A stretch of 64,000 nucleotides of DNA from a virus, in IMG/VR virus record IMGVR_UViG_3300042463_001805, positions 1 to 64,000 of that record. One strand, given 5' to 3'. The notes under the pieces were generated by a model. It was not told the origin of the DNA, did not search any database, and saw nothing but the letters and a program-made list of their open reading frames with translations. The position numbers and the translations under genes were made by a program. Below are positions 15,164 through 25,226 of the stretch, in pieces; position 1 is the first letter of the stretch; each line of letters starts with the position of its first letter.

Positions 15164-18100
15164 ATGAAGGGTTTAATAATTACAGAAGAAGAAAAAAAAC
15201 ATATTAGGGGTTTGTACTCTTCAAAAAATCAAAAATCTTTGATTACCGAAGAAGAAAAACCAACAATTGCAGGTGCTAATGAAATATGGCAGTTCCAAAG
15301 TTGGATTTGGAATAAAGTTGAGGGTAAGGGAGATCCTGAGAATGCAAATCCGGATTATTTATTTACCTCTATGTTATGTACCACACCAAATAGTAAATGT
15401 TATGTGTATGGTGTAAGGAAAAGAGTACCTGGTACTAATTATGATGCTTGGTACCCACCAGCAGCTATTGATGGTATGTGGGGACCAAAACTTTTAGAAT
15501 TATGGGATAAATACTGGAAAAGATACACCAAAGAAAATCCAGGATGGAGAGTACCAAAACCTGAAGTTAATGCAAAATTATTGGGTCAAGAAATACCAAC
15601 AACATTATTACAAGCTAAAAATTTCCAACAATGGTATTTAGAAGAAATAGAAAAATCAGTTCCAAATAAATACGGTTTATACACTACAAAACTTTGTAGT
15701 TCTCCATGTAATTTAAACACTGCAGTAAGTGGTACATTTAACAAACAAACACAAGACCTTTGGTTAGAATATAGAGAAGCATATATGGCGGTAAATAAAC
15801 TTTGGATGGTTGAAAAAAAATGGACCGCAGCTGAACAAAAAGTCGTTGACATGGCAAATTCAATAACAAATGAAGATATTGCAATGTTAAATTTACCAAA
15901 TTTTTATGAAGATCCGTCAGGGTGGGATGGTATTACACCAATGCCTGCGGTTCGTACTGATTTATGGGGTGATTGGAATGGAGAACTTTGGGTTCAAGAT
16001 AGTAATGCCCAATATTGGGGTGGAAAAAATAATGGTTGGAATGAAAATACATCTGTTTTTCCATACCCTAGAAAATATACTCAAGAAGAAATTAATATGT
16101 TTACTGGTGGTCTTGGCGGTAAAACCTATAAAGCATCATCAATGGATTATTATAGGTATTTAGACCCCTTAGATCCCAAATTAGCACAGGCAACTGTTTC
16201 TGATAATACAAGGGTTAATATTAATCCAGCAACCGATAAAACCTCTTCAATACCAAACATTTCAAAAGAAATTGAAAATAAAATAAAAGAGGTACAAGCG
16301 GCAGAAATTCAAGCCAAAAAACAAATTGGATATGCGATGACAAACTGGAATAAGGATCTTGATAGACAGAGCACGGATATTCCAAAATATTGTAAATATA
16401 TAGGATTAACGATTGATGGTGTTAGAAAATATATAAATCCAGAATTGTTGTGTAGTGGTAGGGGTGGTCTTTGGGTGTATGAAACGGGAACTAAACAAAA
16501 GTCATGTGGATGTAGGGCAGGAACACCTAATGTTGATGTAATGAATCAATCAAATGGAAAAAGTTTTTACATTAATCCATCTAAATTAATGAAAAACACC
16601 GAACAAAGAAGAGAATTCAGATATGATGATGTAACTGATTGGGCAGATATTGTAAATGAAATAGTTCCTGTAATTTCAATACCTTTAGCTATTTTTGGAG
16701 GAGCATTCATTGCAACGGGAACAGTTGCTAGAATTGTATTCGCATTAGATATGGTAGATGCCGCCGCTTATGCTGTTAAAGGGGACGCGTATGGGTTTGG
16801 GCTTGCATTAACATTCGGTATAATAGGTGGTTCGGAAATTTTTAAAGAAATGCCAGCAGTCCAACAAATTTGGAACGGATATGATAATACATTAAAATCA
16901 GTAATGAAAGAAGGTCAAGAATTATTTGAAAAAATAAGATTTGGTAGATTAGATAATGCAGGAAGAAAGGCTCTTGCAAGATGGTCTAAAGCCTTAAAAG
17001 AAATTGCCGAAAAAATAAAGTCTGGTTGGTTAACAAATAAAATATATGCAGCATCTAAAATTACAGGAGAAGCATTACAAAAAGTAACAGTTTCCGCAGC
17101 AAAAATCGCCTTTAACATTTTTAAAATATCAGGTAAGGTTTTACTTGATGTGATTATGTTTTTGATTAAATCTGATAAGTTACCAATCTCTTTTTTAAGA
17201 AATTTTGGGGTAAATGTTGCTGGAGGATTTTTAACTTGGGACGCAATTGCTTATTTTATGGGTATTTGTAATACAATGCCAATGACAAAATCTATGAATG
17301 AATTGGTAAAAGAAATTGAAGAACTTAAAAAGAAAAGCGTTTTTGCATTAGATGAAGAAGAAAGAGATATTTTAGATGGTGAACCATGGAAGGCAACCGT
17401 GGCCTTTGTTAAAACGTTAGGTGCCTTTCAGCAACTATCAACACCATGTTCAAAGTTGAATGTTTTTAATGAAATGAAAAAAAATAAAAAACTACAAGAA
17501 GACATACTAAAATACGAGGCTGAAAAATTCTCAAGTTCAAATAAAGCAATCTATAAAAAAGAATTAGAAAAAATTGGAGTTAATGGTTATACAGACATTA
17601 TGGATGCGTTTGACCCAACGATTTATTCAATTCAGTGCGTGTTAAAACATTGGGCGGATAAAAAATCTTTAGCTAAAGAAATAGATAATTGGGGTGTTTA
17701 TGACCAATCAACAAAAGACTTGGTAAAAGAATTTAAAAAATATGCCGGGATAACATACTATAGAGATAAAACTGAAGATGAAAAAAACAAGACCCTTACA
17801 AAAACAAAAATAAATAAAACCGGTTTATCGGATATTGGTGCCGAACCTGATGTTATTGAAGACATTAGTATTGAAAAAACAGAATCAATAGACAATCGTT
17901 TGGTGGAGTCTTTAATAAAATTTATAGATCAAGTACCTGAAGATATGAAAAATTATAACAACTTTGATTTTTCTTCTAAAGGATTAGAAGATTTGAAAAA
18001 AATGACGGTAGATTTAATTGAGGGATCTAAATCAAAAGGACCGTCTAGCGAAGAACAAGGAAAGATCAAAAAACCAATTGAAGATTTAGATGGAGTTTCC

Positions 18101-18205
18101 GAAGAACAAAAAAAGGCAAATATTAATGGACTTGAAAATATAATAAAAAGAGAAAAAATGATAGAATTAATTAAATCACTTGATCCAAACATAACTAAGC
18201 AATAG
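15164..18205 (+). CDS. Giant cargo-type protein with peptidoglycan-binding-like modules and membrane segments
   Basis: 1013 aa. The leader (ITEEEKKHIRGLY...SLITE29) fits the cargo pattern. Residues about 38-140 and 145-215 hold two related modules with FQxW, paired cysteines, DGMWGP/SGTFNKQT and LWxxY; a third at about 835-885 (GVYDQSTKDLVKEFKKYAG) is close to PG_binding_1. Hydrophobic segments at about 492-555 and 660-705 could insert into a membrane. The C terminus is charged and helical. This layout suits a protein that leaves the virion and contacts the periplasm and inner membrane during DNA entry, but no enzyme motif is seen. TAG is the stop codon. Confidence 0.6.
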   Translation: MKGLIITEEEKKHIRGLYSSKNQKSLITEEEKPTIAGANEIWQFQSWIWNKVEGKGDPENANPDYLFTSMLCTTPNSKCYVYGVRKRVPGTNYDAWYPPAAIDGMWGPKLLELWDKYWKRYTKENPGWRVPKPEVNAKLLGQEIPTTLLQAKNFQQWYLEEIEKSVPNKYGLYTTKLCSSPCNLNTAVSGTFNKQTQDLWLEYREAYMAVNKLWMVEKKWTAAEQKVVDMANSITNEDIAMLNLPNFYEDPSGWDGITPMPAVRTDLWGDWNGELWVQDSNAQYWGGKNNGWNENTSVFPYPRKYTQEEINMFTGGLGGKTYKASSMDYYRYLDPLDPKLAQATVSDNTRVNINPATDKTSSIPNISKEIENKIKEVQAAEIQAKKQIGYAMTNWNKDLDRQSTDIPKYCKYIGLTIDGVRKYINPELLCSGRGGLWVYETGTKQKSCGCRAGTPNVDVMNQSNGKSFYINPSKLMKNTEQRREFRYDDVTDWADIVNEIVPVISIPLAIFGGAFIATGTVARIVFALDMVDAAAYAVKGDAYGFGLALTFGIIGGSEIFKEMPAVQQIWNGYDNTLKSVMKEGQELFEKIRFGRLDNAGRKALARWSKALKEIAEKIKSGWLTNKIYAASKITGEALQKVTVSAAKIAFNIFKISGKVLLDVIMFLIKSDKLPISFLRNFGVNVAGGFLTWDAIAYFMGICNTMPMTKSMNELVKEIEELKKKSVFALDEEERDILDGEPWKATVAFVKTLGAFQQLSTPCSKLNVFNEMKKNKKLQEDILKYEAEKFSSSNKAIYKKELEKIGVNGYTDIMDAFDPTIYSIQCVLKHWADKKSLAKEIDNWGVYDQSTKDLVKEFKKYAGITYYRDKTEDEKNKTLTKTKINKTGLSDIGAEPDVIEDISIEKTESIDNRLVESLIKFIDQVPEDMKNYNNFDFSSKGLEDLKKMTVDLIEGSKSKGPSSEEQGKIKKPIEDLDGVSEEQKKANINGLENIIKREKMIELIKSLDPNITKQ

Positions 18206-18211
18206 TTTTTT

Positions 18212-21200
18212 ATGAAAAAAGAACTTATTTCAGAAATATCACGTATTCATAAAATAATGGGGGTTAAAAATGCAACAATCATTAAAGAAAGTACTGGTTG
18301 CCCATTATGCGATGTTATTAATTCAAAAATTGATGATTTGGCAAGAAAGTTTGCCAATAAAGAAATTGGATATTCAAGATTTCAATATGAGGTTGATGAT
18401 CTAATAAAAAAAGTAGAATCCGGTGTTGATAACACTGGTAAAAAAATATTAAACTCTGCAGAATTAGAAGGACTTACACAAATCAAAAAAAATCTAGATA
18501 ATCTAAAGAAAACTTCAGATAATATTGATTCATATAAAACAGCAGTAAAAAACACAATTAATAATGCAGACCTTTTAAGTAAAAAAACATTTCAAGAGGC
18601 ATCAACAATAAAAACAAATATTATTGATAACATTGATTGGGATGCCATTAGCAAAACTCAAGAATATTCAGACTATGTTTTTAAAAATTCATCGGAAGTG
18701 AATGGTACTTTGTCATCATTTGATTCAGATTGGTTATCTAAAACTGAAGATCAAATAAAAAAATTTATTGATACGTATAAAACAATTGATGTGTATGCTG
18801 AAAACATTAAAAAGGTAATGAAGTCTTATTTTATTGAAAGCGGTATTGAGGAAACTTTATCTGAAAACCTATCAAATATGTTCAAAACATGGACAAAGGA
18901 AAACCCAAACATAAATAAACATTTTGTTGAACCAACAACAATTTATAAAAAGGCAGAAGATAGAACAGTACCACAAAGGTTTGGTAAAAATTATGATGAT
19001 ATAGATAGTGAATATTATGCATCCTTAGAATTAAATGAAGTGGATCCTCATTTTATTAAACCTCTTGATTTAGATAATGGTGTTGGGTATAGTATGGAGA
19101 ATTTTACTGATTCTAAAACTTTACAAGATTACTTGGGTGGGGGTAATAAAATTTCTGAAAAAATGGCAGATGACATAAAATTGTCTATTGAAAAGGCACA
19201 TGATAATGGATTATGTCATGGAGATTTAAATACTAATAACATTTTAATTAAAAATGATGGATCAGATTTTAGAATCATAGATCCCGTTGGTTATCCGCCA
19301 AAAGATGAAGGGTTTAAAGATTTTGATTTGGCAAAGGCCGATGATTTAGAAAAATTAAAACTGATAATAGATCCAAAAAATATAAAAGTAGATGAAACGT
19401 TTAACCCAAAAAATTTCACAATAGTTTCTGACTTTAACAGTGATAAATTTCTTAATTTAATTAATCAATTTGTTGAATCTTCAGACCCAATTAAAAGAGT
19501 GTCAATATTGAAAATTTTAACTAAAACAAAAGGAGAAAAAGATATATTAGATGCGTTTGTGACTAAATTTTCTGATAACATTTCACAGACAGAAAAAATA
19601 CAAAGTATTGATCAATTATTTGACCCAAATAAAATTGTTGATTTAACAAATTTAGCGAAAAGTTTGGTTCAAAATAAACAAACTTTGGTTAAGGGTGTAT
19701 ACCCACAATTCAATCAAGTTAGATACCCAAATTTAATTGAATTTGCATCAAGTTCAAACGCTTTGATAAGAGAGATTAAATCAAAAATGACGGACGTTGA
19801 TGTGGATAATGTTGTTTCTTATGTAAAAAATGGGGTAGAAGGGTTATCGTCTGAAAGTGTTGAAAAATTAAGTAATGGTTTACAAAACATTAATAAATCA
19901 ACAACTAATCCTGATGTTAAAAAATTTATAGAAAATGTTTTATTGGATGTTAATAAATTGTCTGATGATTTAACAAATGTTAAATTTCAAATTAATAGAT
20001 TGACTACCGCTGCCGAAAATTTTGAAGTAAAACAAGTTGCTGGTGTTAAAATAAATGAATCAGAATTAAAAAACATACAAAGAATCGTTAAAGAAAGGGG
20101 TGTTATGGAATGGGGTTGGGATAGGTCACTAGACGAGCCGTTATTTGAAAATGTAACCATAAATGGGGAACCTGTGAAATTTACAATTTCAAGAAAAGGT
20201 CCAAGAAGATATGACGGTAATAGGGCATATCAAGATAAGATTTACGATCAATTTGAAGAAGAATATCTTAAAGAATTTAATGTTAGTAACATATCTTTTG
20301 AAGATTTTTTAAAAAAACAGTTTAAAAATGATCAATCTATGCTTGATAGATATTTTCCAAAATACAATGTTAGTGGTGGTGTAAAAATGGCCGATGATGA
20401 TGGTTTTACTTGGGTTATTGTAAATCCTGAGCTGACGAAGAAAAAAAATATTGATTTTGTAACATTTCATGAAATGACTCATGTAGGTCAGAAATCTGAT
20501 TATATGAGTACTTCAAGTAATTATAGATCTCGTTTTAGTTCTTCACAAGATGCTCTAGAGTTTATGAATTCCAAAACCAATTACTCTTTTGAAAAAGGAT
20601 TGTCACCTGATAAAGAATTTGAATTTTGGAAGTTTAGAATAAGCCCAGAGGCCGGTGATGTAATTGCAAATTACAGAAAACTCACAGGTGGTGCGGATCC
20701 TTTTGGTGACTACAATGATTTTTTACCATTTAAAGAATGGGCATTGAAAAATCAATCTTTAGTTGGAGAGAAATTTTTCAAAAATGCAAAAATTTATGAA
20801 AATATAGAAAAGAATAATTTTAGTACTGACGTAAAAAGAAGGTCTTTATTATTATCATTAGAAGAAACAAGAAAAAGAGCCTATCAAAATGGTATTCCTG
20901 AAGGAATTGAAAAGATTGAAAAAATGATTGATAACGTTAAAAATTTACCTGAAGATAAATTAAATCGTTATTTAAAAAATAATGTTGACGACCCCATGCT
21001 AAGTCATAACATCATAGATTCTGCAAAAAGATTAGGTTATGGGTTAAATATACAAGAAATGGAAGCCAATTTTACTGCACTAATAAGAGAGTTAATGGAA
21101 AACGGAACAAATAAAGAAAATGTAGGTTTAGCAACGTGGATAGTTAATTATTTGAAAAAAAATAATAAGTTAGAAACATTATCAAATCTACAAAACAAAC

Positions 21201-21529
21201 AAGATTTTTCAAAACAGGTTTACAGTTATATGCCAAATTTAAACATAGCACAAAAAAGTAGGGCAGAAAAATACGCAAATAATTCATCTGAACAATTTTG
21301 GGAATTTTTAGAAAAAATAGAAAAAGAATATAAGGCGGTTTATCCTGATGATGCGCAAAAACTTTATAGTAAGTTGTATAAACAGGCTTACCAAATTATT
21401 AGTAAAGGATTTCCTGTCGTTGCTGGTGTTGTATTTGCGGATGGAATTACAGATATTGGTGGTGGAAGTGAAGTAACCACTGAATCTTTTGTTAAATTTA
21501 AACTAAAAGAGTTTTTTGAAATACAATAA
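18212..21529 (+). CDS. Polyvalent-type giant protein with kinase-like catalytic loop and zincin motif
   Basis: 1105 aa. The leader (SEISRIHKIMG...IIKE26) is followed by CPLCD and a helical domain, up to about 235, shared with the next gene. Residues about 255-360 resemble a protein-kinase or aminoglycoside-phosphotransferase-like lobe with H336-G-D338...N343 and a DFG-like D357. Residues about 640-800 contain a metallopeptidase helix H753-E-M-T-H757. The rest is helical. The combination in one polypeptide, plus the packaging-type leader, matches the concept of phage polyvalent proteins injected with DNA to modify host targets. Substrates are unknown; the kinase N-lobe is not obvious. Confidence 0.65.
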   Translation: MKKELISEISRIHKIMGVKNATIIKESTGCPLCDVINSKIDDLARKFANKEIGYSRFQYEVDDLIKKVESGVDNTGKKILNSAELEGLTQIKKNLDNLKKTSDNIDSYKTAVKNTINNADLLSKKTFQEASTIKTNIIDNIDWDAISKTQEYSDYVFKNSSEVNGTLSSFDSDWLSKTEDQIKKFIDTYKTIDVYAENIKKVMKSYFIESGIEETLSENLSNMFKTWTKENPNINKHFVEPTTIYKKAEDRTVPQRFGKNYDDIDSEYYASLELNEVDPHFIKPLDLDNGVGYSMENFTDSKTLQDYLGGGNKISEKMADDIKLSIEKAHDNGLCHGDLNTNNILIKNDGSDFRIIDPVGYPPKDEGFKDFDLAKADDLEKLKLIIDPKNIKVDETFNPKNFTIVSDFNSDKFLNLINQFVESSDPIKRVSILKILTKTKGEKDILDAFVTKFSDNISQTEKIQSIDQLFDPNKIVDLTNLAKSLVQNKQTLVKGVYPQFNQVRYPNLIEFASSSNALIREIKSKMTDVDVDNVVSYVKNGVEGLSSESVEKLSNGLQNINKSTTNPDVKKFIENVLLDVNKLSDDLTNVKFQINRLTTAAENFEVKQVAGVKINESELKNIQRIVKERGVMEWGWDRSLDEPLFENVTINGEPVKFTISRKGPRRYDGNRAYQDKIYDQFEEEYLKEFNVSNISFEDFLKKQFKNDQSMLDRYFPKYNVSGGVKMADDDGFTWVIVNPELTKKKNIDFVTFHEMTHVGQKSDYMSTSSNYRSRFSSSQDALEFMNSKTNYSFEKGLSPDKEFEFWKFRISPEAGDVIANYRKLTGGADPFGDYNDFLPFKEWALKNQSLVGEKFFKNAKIYENIEKNNFSTDVKRRSLLLSLEETRKRAYQNGIPEGIEKIEKMIDNVKNLPEDKLNRYLKNNVDDPMLSHNIIDSAKRLGYGLNIQEMEANFTALIRELMENGTNKENVGLATWIVNYLKKNNKLETLSNLQNKQDFSKQVYSYMPNLNIAQKSRAEKYANNSSEQFWEFLEKIEKEYKAVYPDDAQKLYSKLYKQAYQIISKGFPVVAGVVFADGITDIGGGSEVTTESFVKFKLKEFFEIQ

Positions 21530-21599
21530 CATAAAAGGATAAACCTGACATATATACATTAAAAAGATAATTTACATTAGTTAAATTGTTTTTAAGATA

Positions 21600-21606
21600 T
21601 ATTTAT
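21600..21606 (+). promoter_or_regulatory. TATTTAT box
   Basis: 5 nt before ATG 21612. Confidence 0.5.
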
Positions 21607-21611
21607 ATATT

Positions 21612-24314
21612 ATGAAAAAAGAACTTATTTCAGAAATATCACGTATTCATGAGATAATGGGGGTTAAAAATGCGATAATTCTTAATGAAAACGTCGCCTG
21701 TCCATTATGCGATGTTATTAATTCAAAAATTGATGATTTGGCGAGAAAATTTGCCAATAAAGAAATTGGATACTCAAGATTTCAATATGAGGTTGATGAG
21801 CTAATAAGAAAAGTAGAATCAGGCGTTGACGATACTGGTAAAAAAATACTAACAGGTAATGAGTTAGCGGGTCTTTCACAAATTAAAAAAAATCTAGATA
21901 ATCTAAAGAAAACTTCAGATAATATTGATTCATATAAAACAGCAGTAAAAAACACAATTAATAATACCGGATCTTTAAGTGACAGACCTTTATCAAGTGC
22001 AAAAAATATTAAAACAAAAATTATTGATAACATTGATTGGGATGCCATTAGCAAAACTCAAGAATATTCAGACTATGTTTTTAAAAATTCATCAGAAATA
22101 TCCGGCACTTTATCAGATACTGATAACCTTTGGTTATCTCAAACTGAAGAACAAATAAAACAATATGTTGATTTTTATAAAACAGTTGATGTTTATGCTG
22201 AAAACCTTAAAAAAACACTTAAACAATATTTTATTGGAAAAGGTTTTGATGAAACGTTTGCGGAGAATTTATCAGAAGCATTTAAAACATGGACAAAGGA
22301 AAACCCAAACATAAATAAACATTTTCCAAATACTTCACCTGTAATTGATGATGGTGCGGATGACGTTGTTGATGACGTTGTTGATGATGTAGGTACCGAT
22401 CTAAATCCCCCTGAAATTAAAAAAACAAGTGATTCTGAAATAAAGACAATGTTTGAAGAAAATAGAACTTCTGTTGATATTGAAGGTATAAAAAATGTTG
22501 ATCATCTTAGAAAAAAAGTTGCTAGCAACAATAAAACCGATTCTAATTGGGGTGTTGTTGATGAGGTAAACACCGCAATCATGAAAGGTAAAAAAATTGA
22601 TGTTTCAACATATTCAGATGATTTAATAAAAAATGCATTTAAAGAAACTGGCGAATTTTCTGACGAACAAATAAATACATATTTAAAACTTTTAAGAAAC
22701 CCTGTTAAGGGTTATGGTATTGCCGATTACGTTTGGTGGAATATTTTTGAACCAATATTTAAAAAGTTTACCGTATTAATACCCGAAATAATCACAAAGG
22801 TTAAAGTTGCGTTAGGAATGATGAAAAAACCAACACAACAAGATCTTGTTGATAATTTTATGGAAAAAGTACAAAAAATGATGTTGACTCCAGACATTAT
22901 GTCGGACCCAAGAAAATTATCAGCAGCATTAAAAGAATTAAGAGTTAAGTTTGGTCAATTAAGATCTATAAATCCATCCGCATATCCATATTATCAAACA
23001 ATTTGGAAAGATTTGGACAGTTTTATGAGAAAAGAATTATCTGGTAGTGTTGACTCAATAAAGTTATGGGATGAATTTATTGATGCGACTAAAGCACAAA
23101 AAGATGGATTTTTGAGTTCTAGTTGGAATTATTTATTAAAACGAACAATAGATGAAAAGGGGTTAGCTAATGACATTGATTTAAGTATATTACCAATGTA
23201 CGGTGCACAAAAAAAGGCTGTAGAACAAGTTATAAAAAGTAGTAAAACACAGGCATTTTTTAAAAAATTAAAAAATTCATTACTAGGTTATTTTTTAGCA
23301 AATACGTTTAGAACACCAAAACAAATGGAACAGTTTTTTATTGATAATGCGTATAGAACAAAAGGAACTAAATGGAGTTTAAAAAATCCTTTAGGTGTAG
23401 GTAGTGCTGCTGTTGCAAATTTACTTTATGGTCCAATAATACGTTATATTTATATTCCTGTGGTTGGGACCGCACTGATTGGATTTACAGAAATGCTTAT
23501 GTCAAGTGGTAGTAACGTGGATCCAATACCTGGAGATCTTGAAGATTATTTTAAAATGTTTATTAATGGTTTTAATTTGGATGGTCCATTAGATTTTAGT
23601 GGTTACCCTGAATGGTATCAAATAATAAAAAATAACAAGGTGATTGATTGGTTTACTCCTCCCGCCGCAGATGTATTATTACAGTTAACTGCTTGGTATA
23701 CTATGGAAAAAGTACCTATTGAAAAAGCAATAGAACAAAAATCTCAAGAAGGATATAAAGAAGGAGTAAAAACCGCAAATGAAGAAGCGTTAAAAAAATA
23801 TGAAAATAGTAATGAAGCAACTAAAGAAGAAATTAAAAAAAGAAGTCAATATACCACGACTTTAGATTTATTAACAACTCGTGGATACCGATCACCTAGT
23901 AGAGTACAACAAGATTGTTTAAAAAATAAAATATTATTTGAACCAACACCAACAATAGGGTTTGAACCAAAGGTAGACGTTAAAAAAATTGATGTTAAAT
24001 CTACTATAGATGCAGTTAAAAATACAAACCCAAAAGATTTGATAAATTCTGATGAGATAAAAAAACAAATTACCGCAAACGTTATTGGTAATACGGTTTT
24101 TAAAGCTAAAGACGGTAAAAAATATGTTTTAGTTCCTGCCTATTCGGGCAACGACCCTTTGGATGTTTTGGATAAAACTGACAATAAATCAATTATTGAT
24201 GATGGTGCTGCGATTGTTTTACCAGCATATGAAGACATAAAACCTGGTATTACAAAATATACGTTTATTAGTTTAAAAGAATTTGCAGATAAATACATAG
24301 AATGTTCTAAATAA
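21612..24314 (+). CDS. Giant cargo-type protein, paralogous N terminus to the preceding gene
   Basis: 900 aa. The first about 235 residues are nearly the same as those of the 18212 gene, including the leader (cleavage candidate ILNE26) and CPLCD; the remainder differs. An Asp/Val-rich linker (DDVVDDVVDDVG, about 250-262) leads to a helical region. Hydrophobic stretches near 590-650 (IIRYIYIPVVGTALIGF) suggest membrane insertion. No catalytic motif is recognised. It has its own TATTTAT box 5 nt upstream, and an 82-nt gap separates it from the preceding gene. Confidence 0.6.
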   Translation: MKKELISEISRIHEIMGVKNAIILNENVACPLCDVINSKIDDLARKFANKEIGYSRFQYEVDELIRKVESGVDDTGKKILTGNELAGLSQIKKNLDNLKKTSDNIDSYKTAVKNTINNTGSLSDRPLSSAKNIKTKIIDNIDWDAISKTQEYSDYVFKNSSEISGTLSDTDNLWLSQTEEQIKQYVDFYKTVDVYAENLKKTLKQYFIGKGFDETFAENLSEAFKTWTKENPNINKHFPNTSPVIDDGADDVVDDVVDDVGTDLNPPEIKKTSDSEIKTMFEENRTSVDIEGIKNVDHLRKKVASNNKTDSNWGVVDEVNTAIMKGKKIDVSTYSDDLIKNAFKETGEFSDEQINTYLKLLRNPVKGYGIADYVWWNIFEPIFKKFTVLIPEIITKVKVALGMMKKPTQQDLVDNFMEKVQKMMLTPDIMSDPRKLSAALKELRVKFGQLRSINPSAYPYYQTIWKDLDSFMRKELSGSVDSIKLWDEFIDATKAQKDGFLSSSWNYLLKRTIDEKGLANDIDLSILPMYGAQKKAVEQVIKSSKTQAFFKKLKNSLLGYFLANTFRTPKQMEQFFIDNAYRTKGTKWSLKNPLGVGSAAVANLLYGPIIRYIYIPVVGTALIGFTEMLMSSGSNVDPIPGDLEDYFKMFINGFNLDGPLDFSGYPEWYQIIKNNKVIDWFTPPAADVLLQLTAWYTMEKVPIEKAIEQKSQEGYKEGVKTANEEALKKYENSNEATKEEIKKRSQYTTTLDLLTTRGYRSPSRVQQDCLKNKILFEPTPTIGFEPKVDVKKIDVKSTIDAVKNTNPKDLINSDEIKKQITANVIGNTVFKAKDGKKYVLVPAYSGNDPLDVLDKTDNKSIIDDGAAIVLPAYEDIKPGITKYTFISLKEFADKYIECSK

Positions 24315-24334
24315 AAAAAAATATAACTTAAATT

Positions 24335-25201
24335 ATGAGTAAAAGATTTGACGAAGATAATTTTAAACACTGGAAAGACACATTCAAGTTCCAATCATAC
24401 GATGAGGAAAATGGTGAGTATAAAGATGTTAAAATTAAAATGGAAGATGTAATGGATAGAATTGACCATTACAGAAAAAAATATGACGAGGATGATTCCT
24501 TTGTTAGAGCAGTAGTTGATACTCATGAAGATGTTGTAAAAATTATGTTTACAAAAGATTTGGCACACTTAACTGAATCAACAAGGTTGGTTGGGTTTGC
24601 AAAACTACTTCAAAACATAACTGAAAGTAGAGGTGAAATGGAAATATGGTCAGTTGCTAGACCTGCAGATGGAAACTGGTTTTTAGTAAAAGGGTCTTTC
24701 AATAAAAGACAATTAGCAAATATGGATTTACATAAAAAAGAAAGACCAGATAAAGAACCTGAACATAGAGAAAAACCCGAACAAGGGTTAAAAAAAAAAG
24801 AAGAAAGCGCAATCCAAACACTGAAGACTAATGAAGTTCAAGGACTTGAGTTACTACCCGTTAAAATAAAACAAAAGGTAAAAGAAAAAATGTCCAAAGG
24901 ATGGACAACTGAAACTCCTTTTGATTTTTTTAGTGATTTTTATACAACAAGTGAAATAAATTCAGTTTTTAATGAAAAAATTAAAATTTATAAACTTAAA
25001 GCCACTCATGAATTTTTTAACGCATTAAAAGAACATTCTGCAAAAATATCACTGAAAAGAGGTTTATGTAGAGCGATTTATTTGGCAAAAAATGATTCTG
25101 ACATAACACAAGATCAAGAAAAAGTCGTAAGACACGTTATTAATAGATGTGATCAAAAATTTGAAGGTAAATTAGGAATTTATAGGTCACAACCGAATTA
25201 A
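24335..25201 (+). CDS. Unknown charged protein
   Basis: 288 aa, with an acidic N-terminal half, a Lys/Glu/Pro-rich linker (about 128-155) and a helical C-terminal domain with several Cys and His. No clear [ILV]xE leader. It lies between two cargo-type giants (20 nt after one, 25 nt before the other), which suggests a related structural or chaperone role. Not recognised. Confidence 0.5.
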   Translation: MSKRFDEDNFKHWKDTFKFQSYDEENGEYKDVKIKMEDVMDRIDHYRKKYDEDDSFVRAVVDTHEDVVKIMFTKDLAHLTESTRLVGFAKLLQNITESRGEMEIWSVARPADGNWFLVKGSFNKRQLANMDLHKKERPDKEPEHREKPEQGLKKKEESAIQTLKTNEVQGLELLPVKIKQKVKEKMSKGWTTETPFDFFSDFYTTSEINSVFNEKIKIYKLKATHEFFNALKEHSAKISLKRGLCRAIYLAKNDSDITQDQEKVVRHVINRCDQKFEGKLGIYRSQPN

Positions 25202-25214
25202 ACAAATTATCAAA

Positions 25215-25221
25215 TATTTAT
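25215..25221 (+). promoter_or_regulatory. TATTTAT box
   Basis: 5 nt before ATG 25227 (MORN protein). Confidence 0.5.
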
Positions 25222-25226
25222 TGTAA

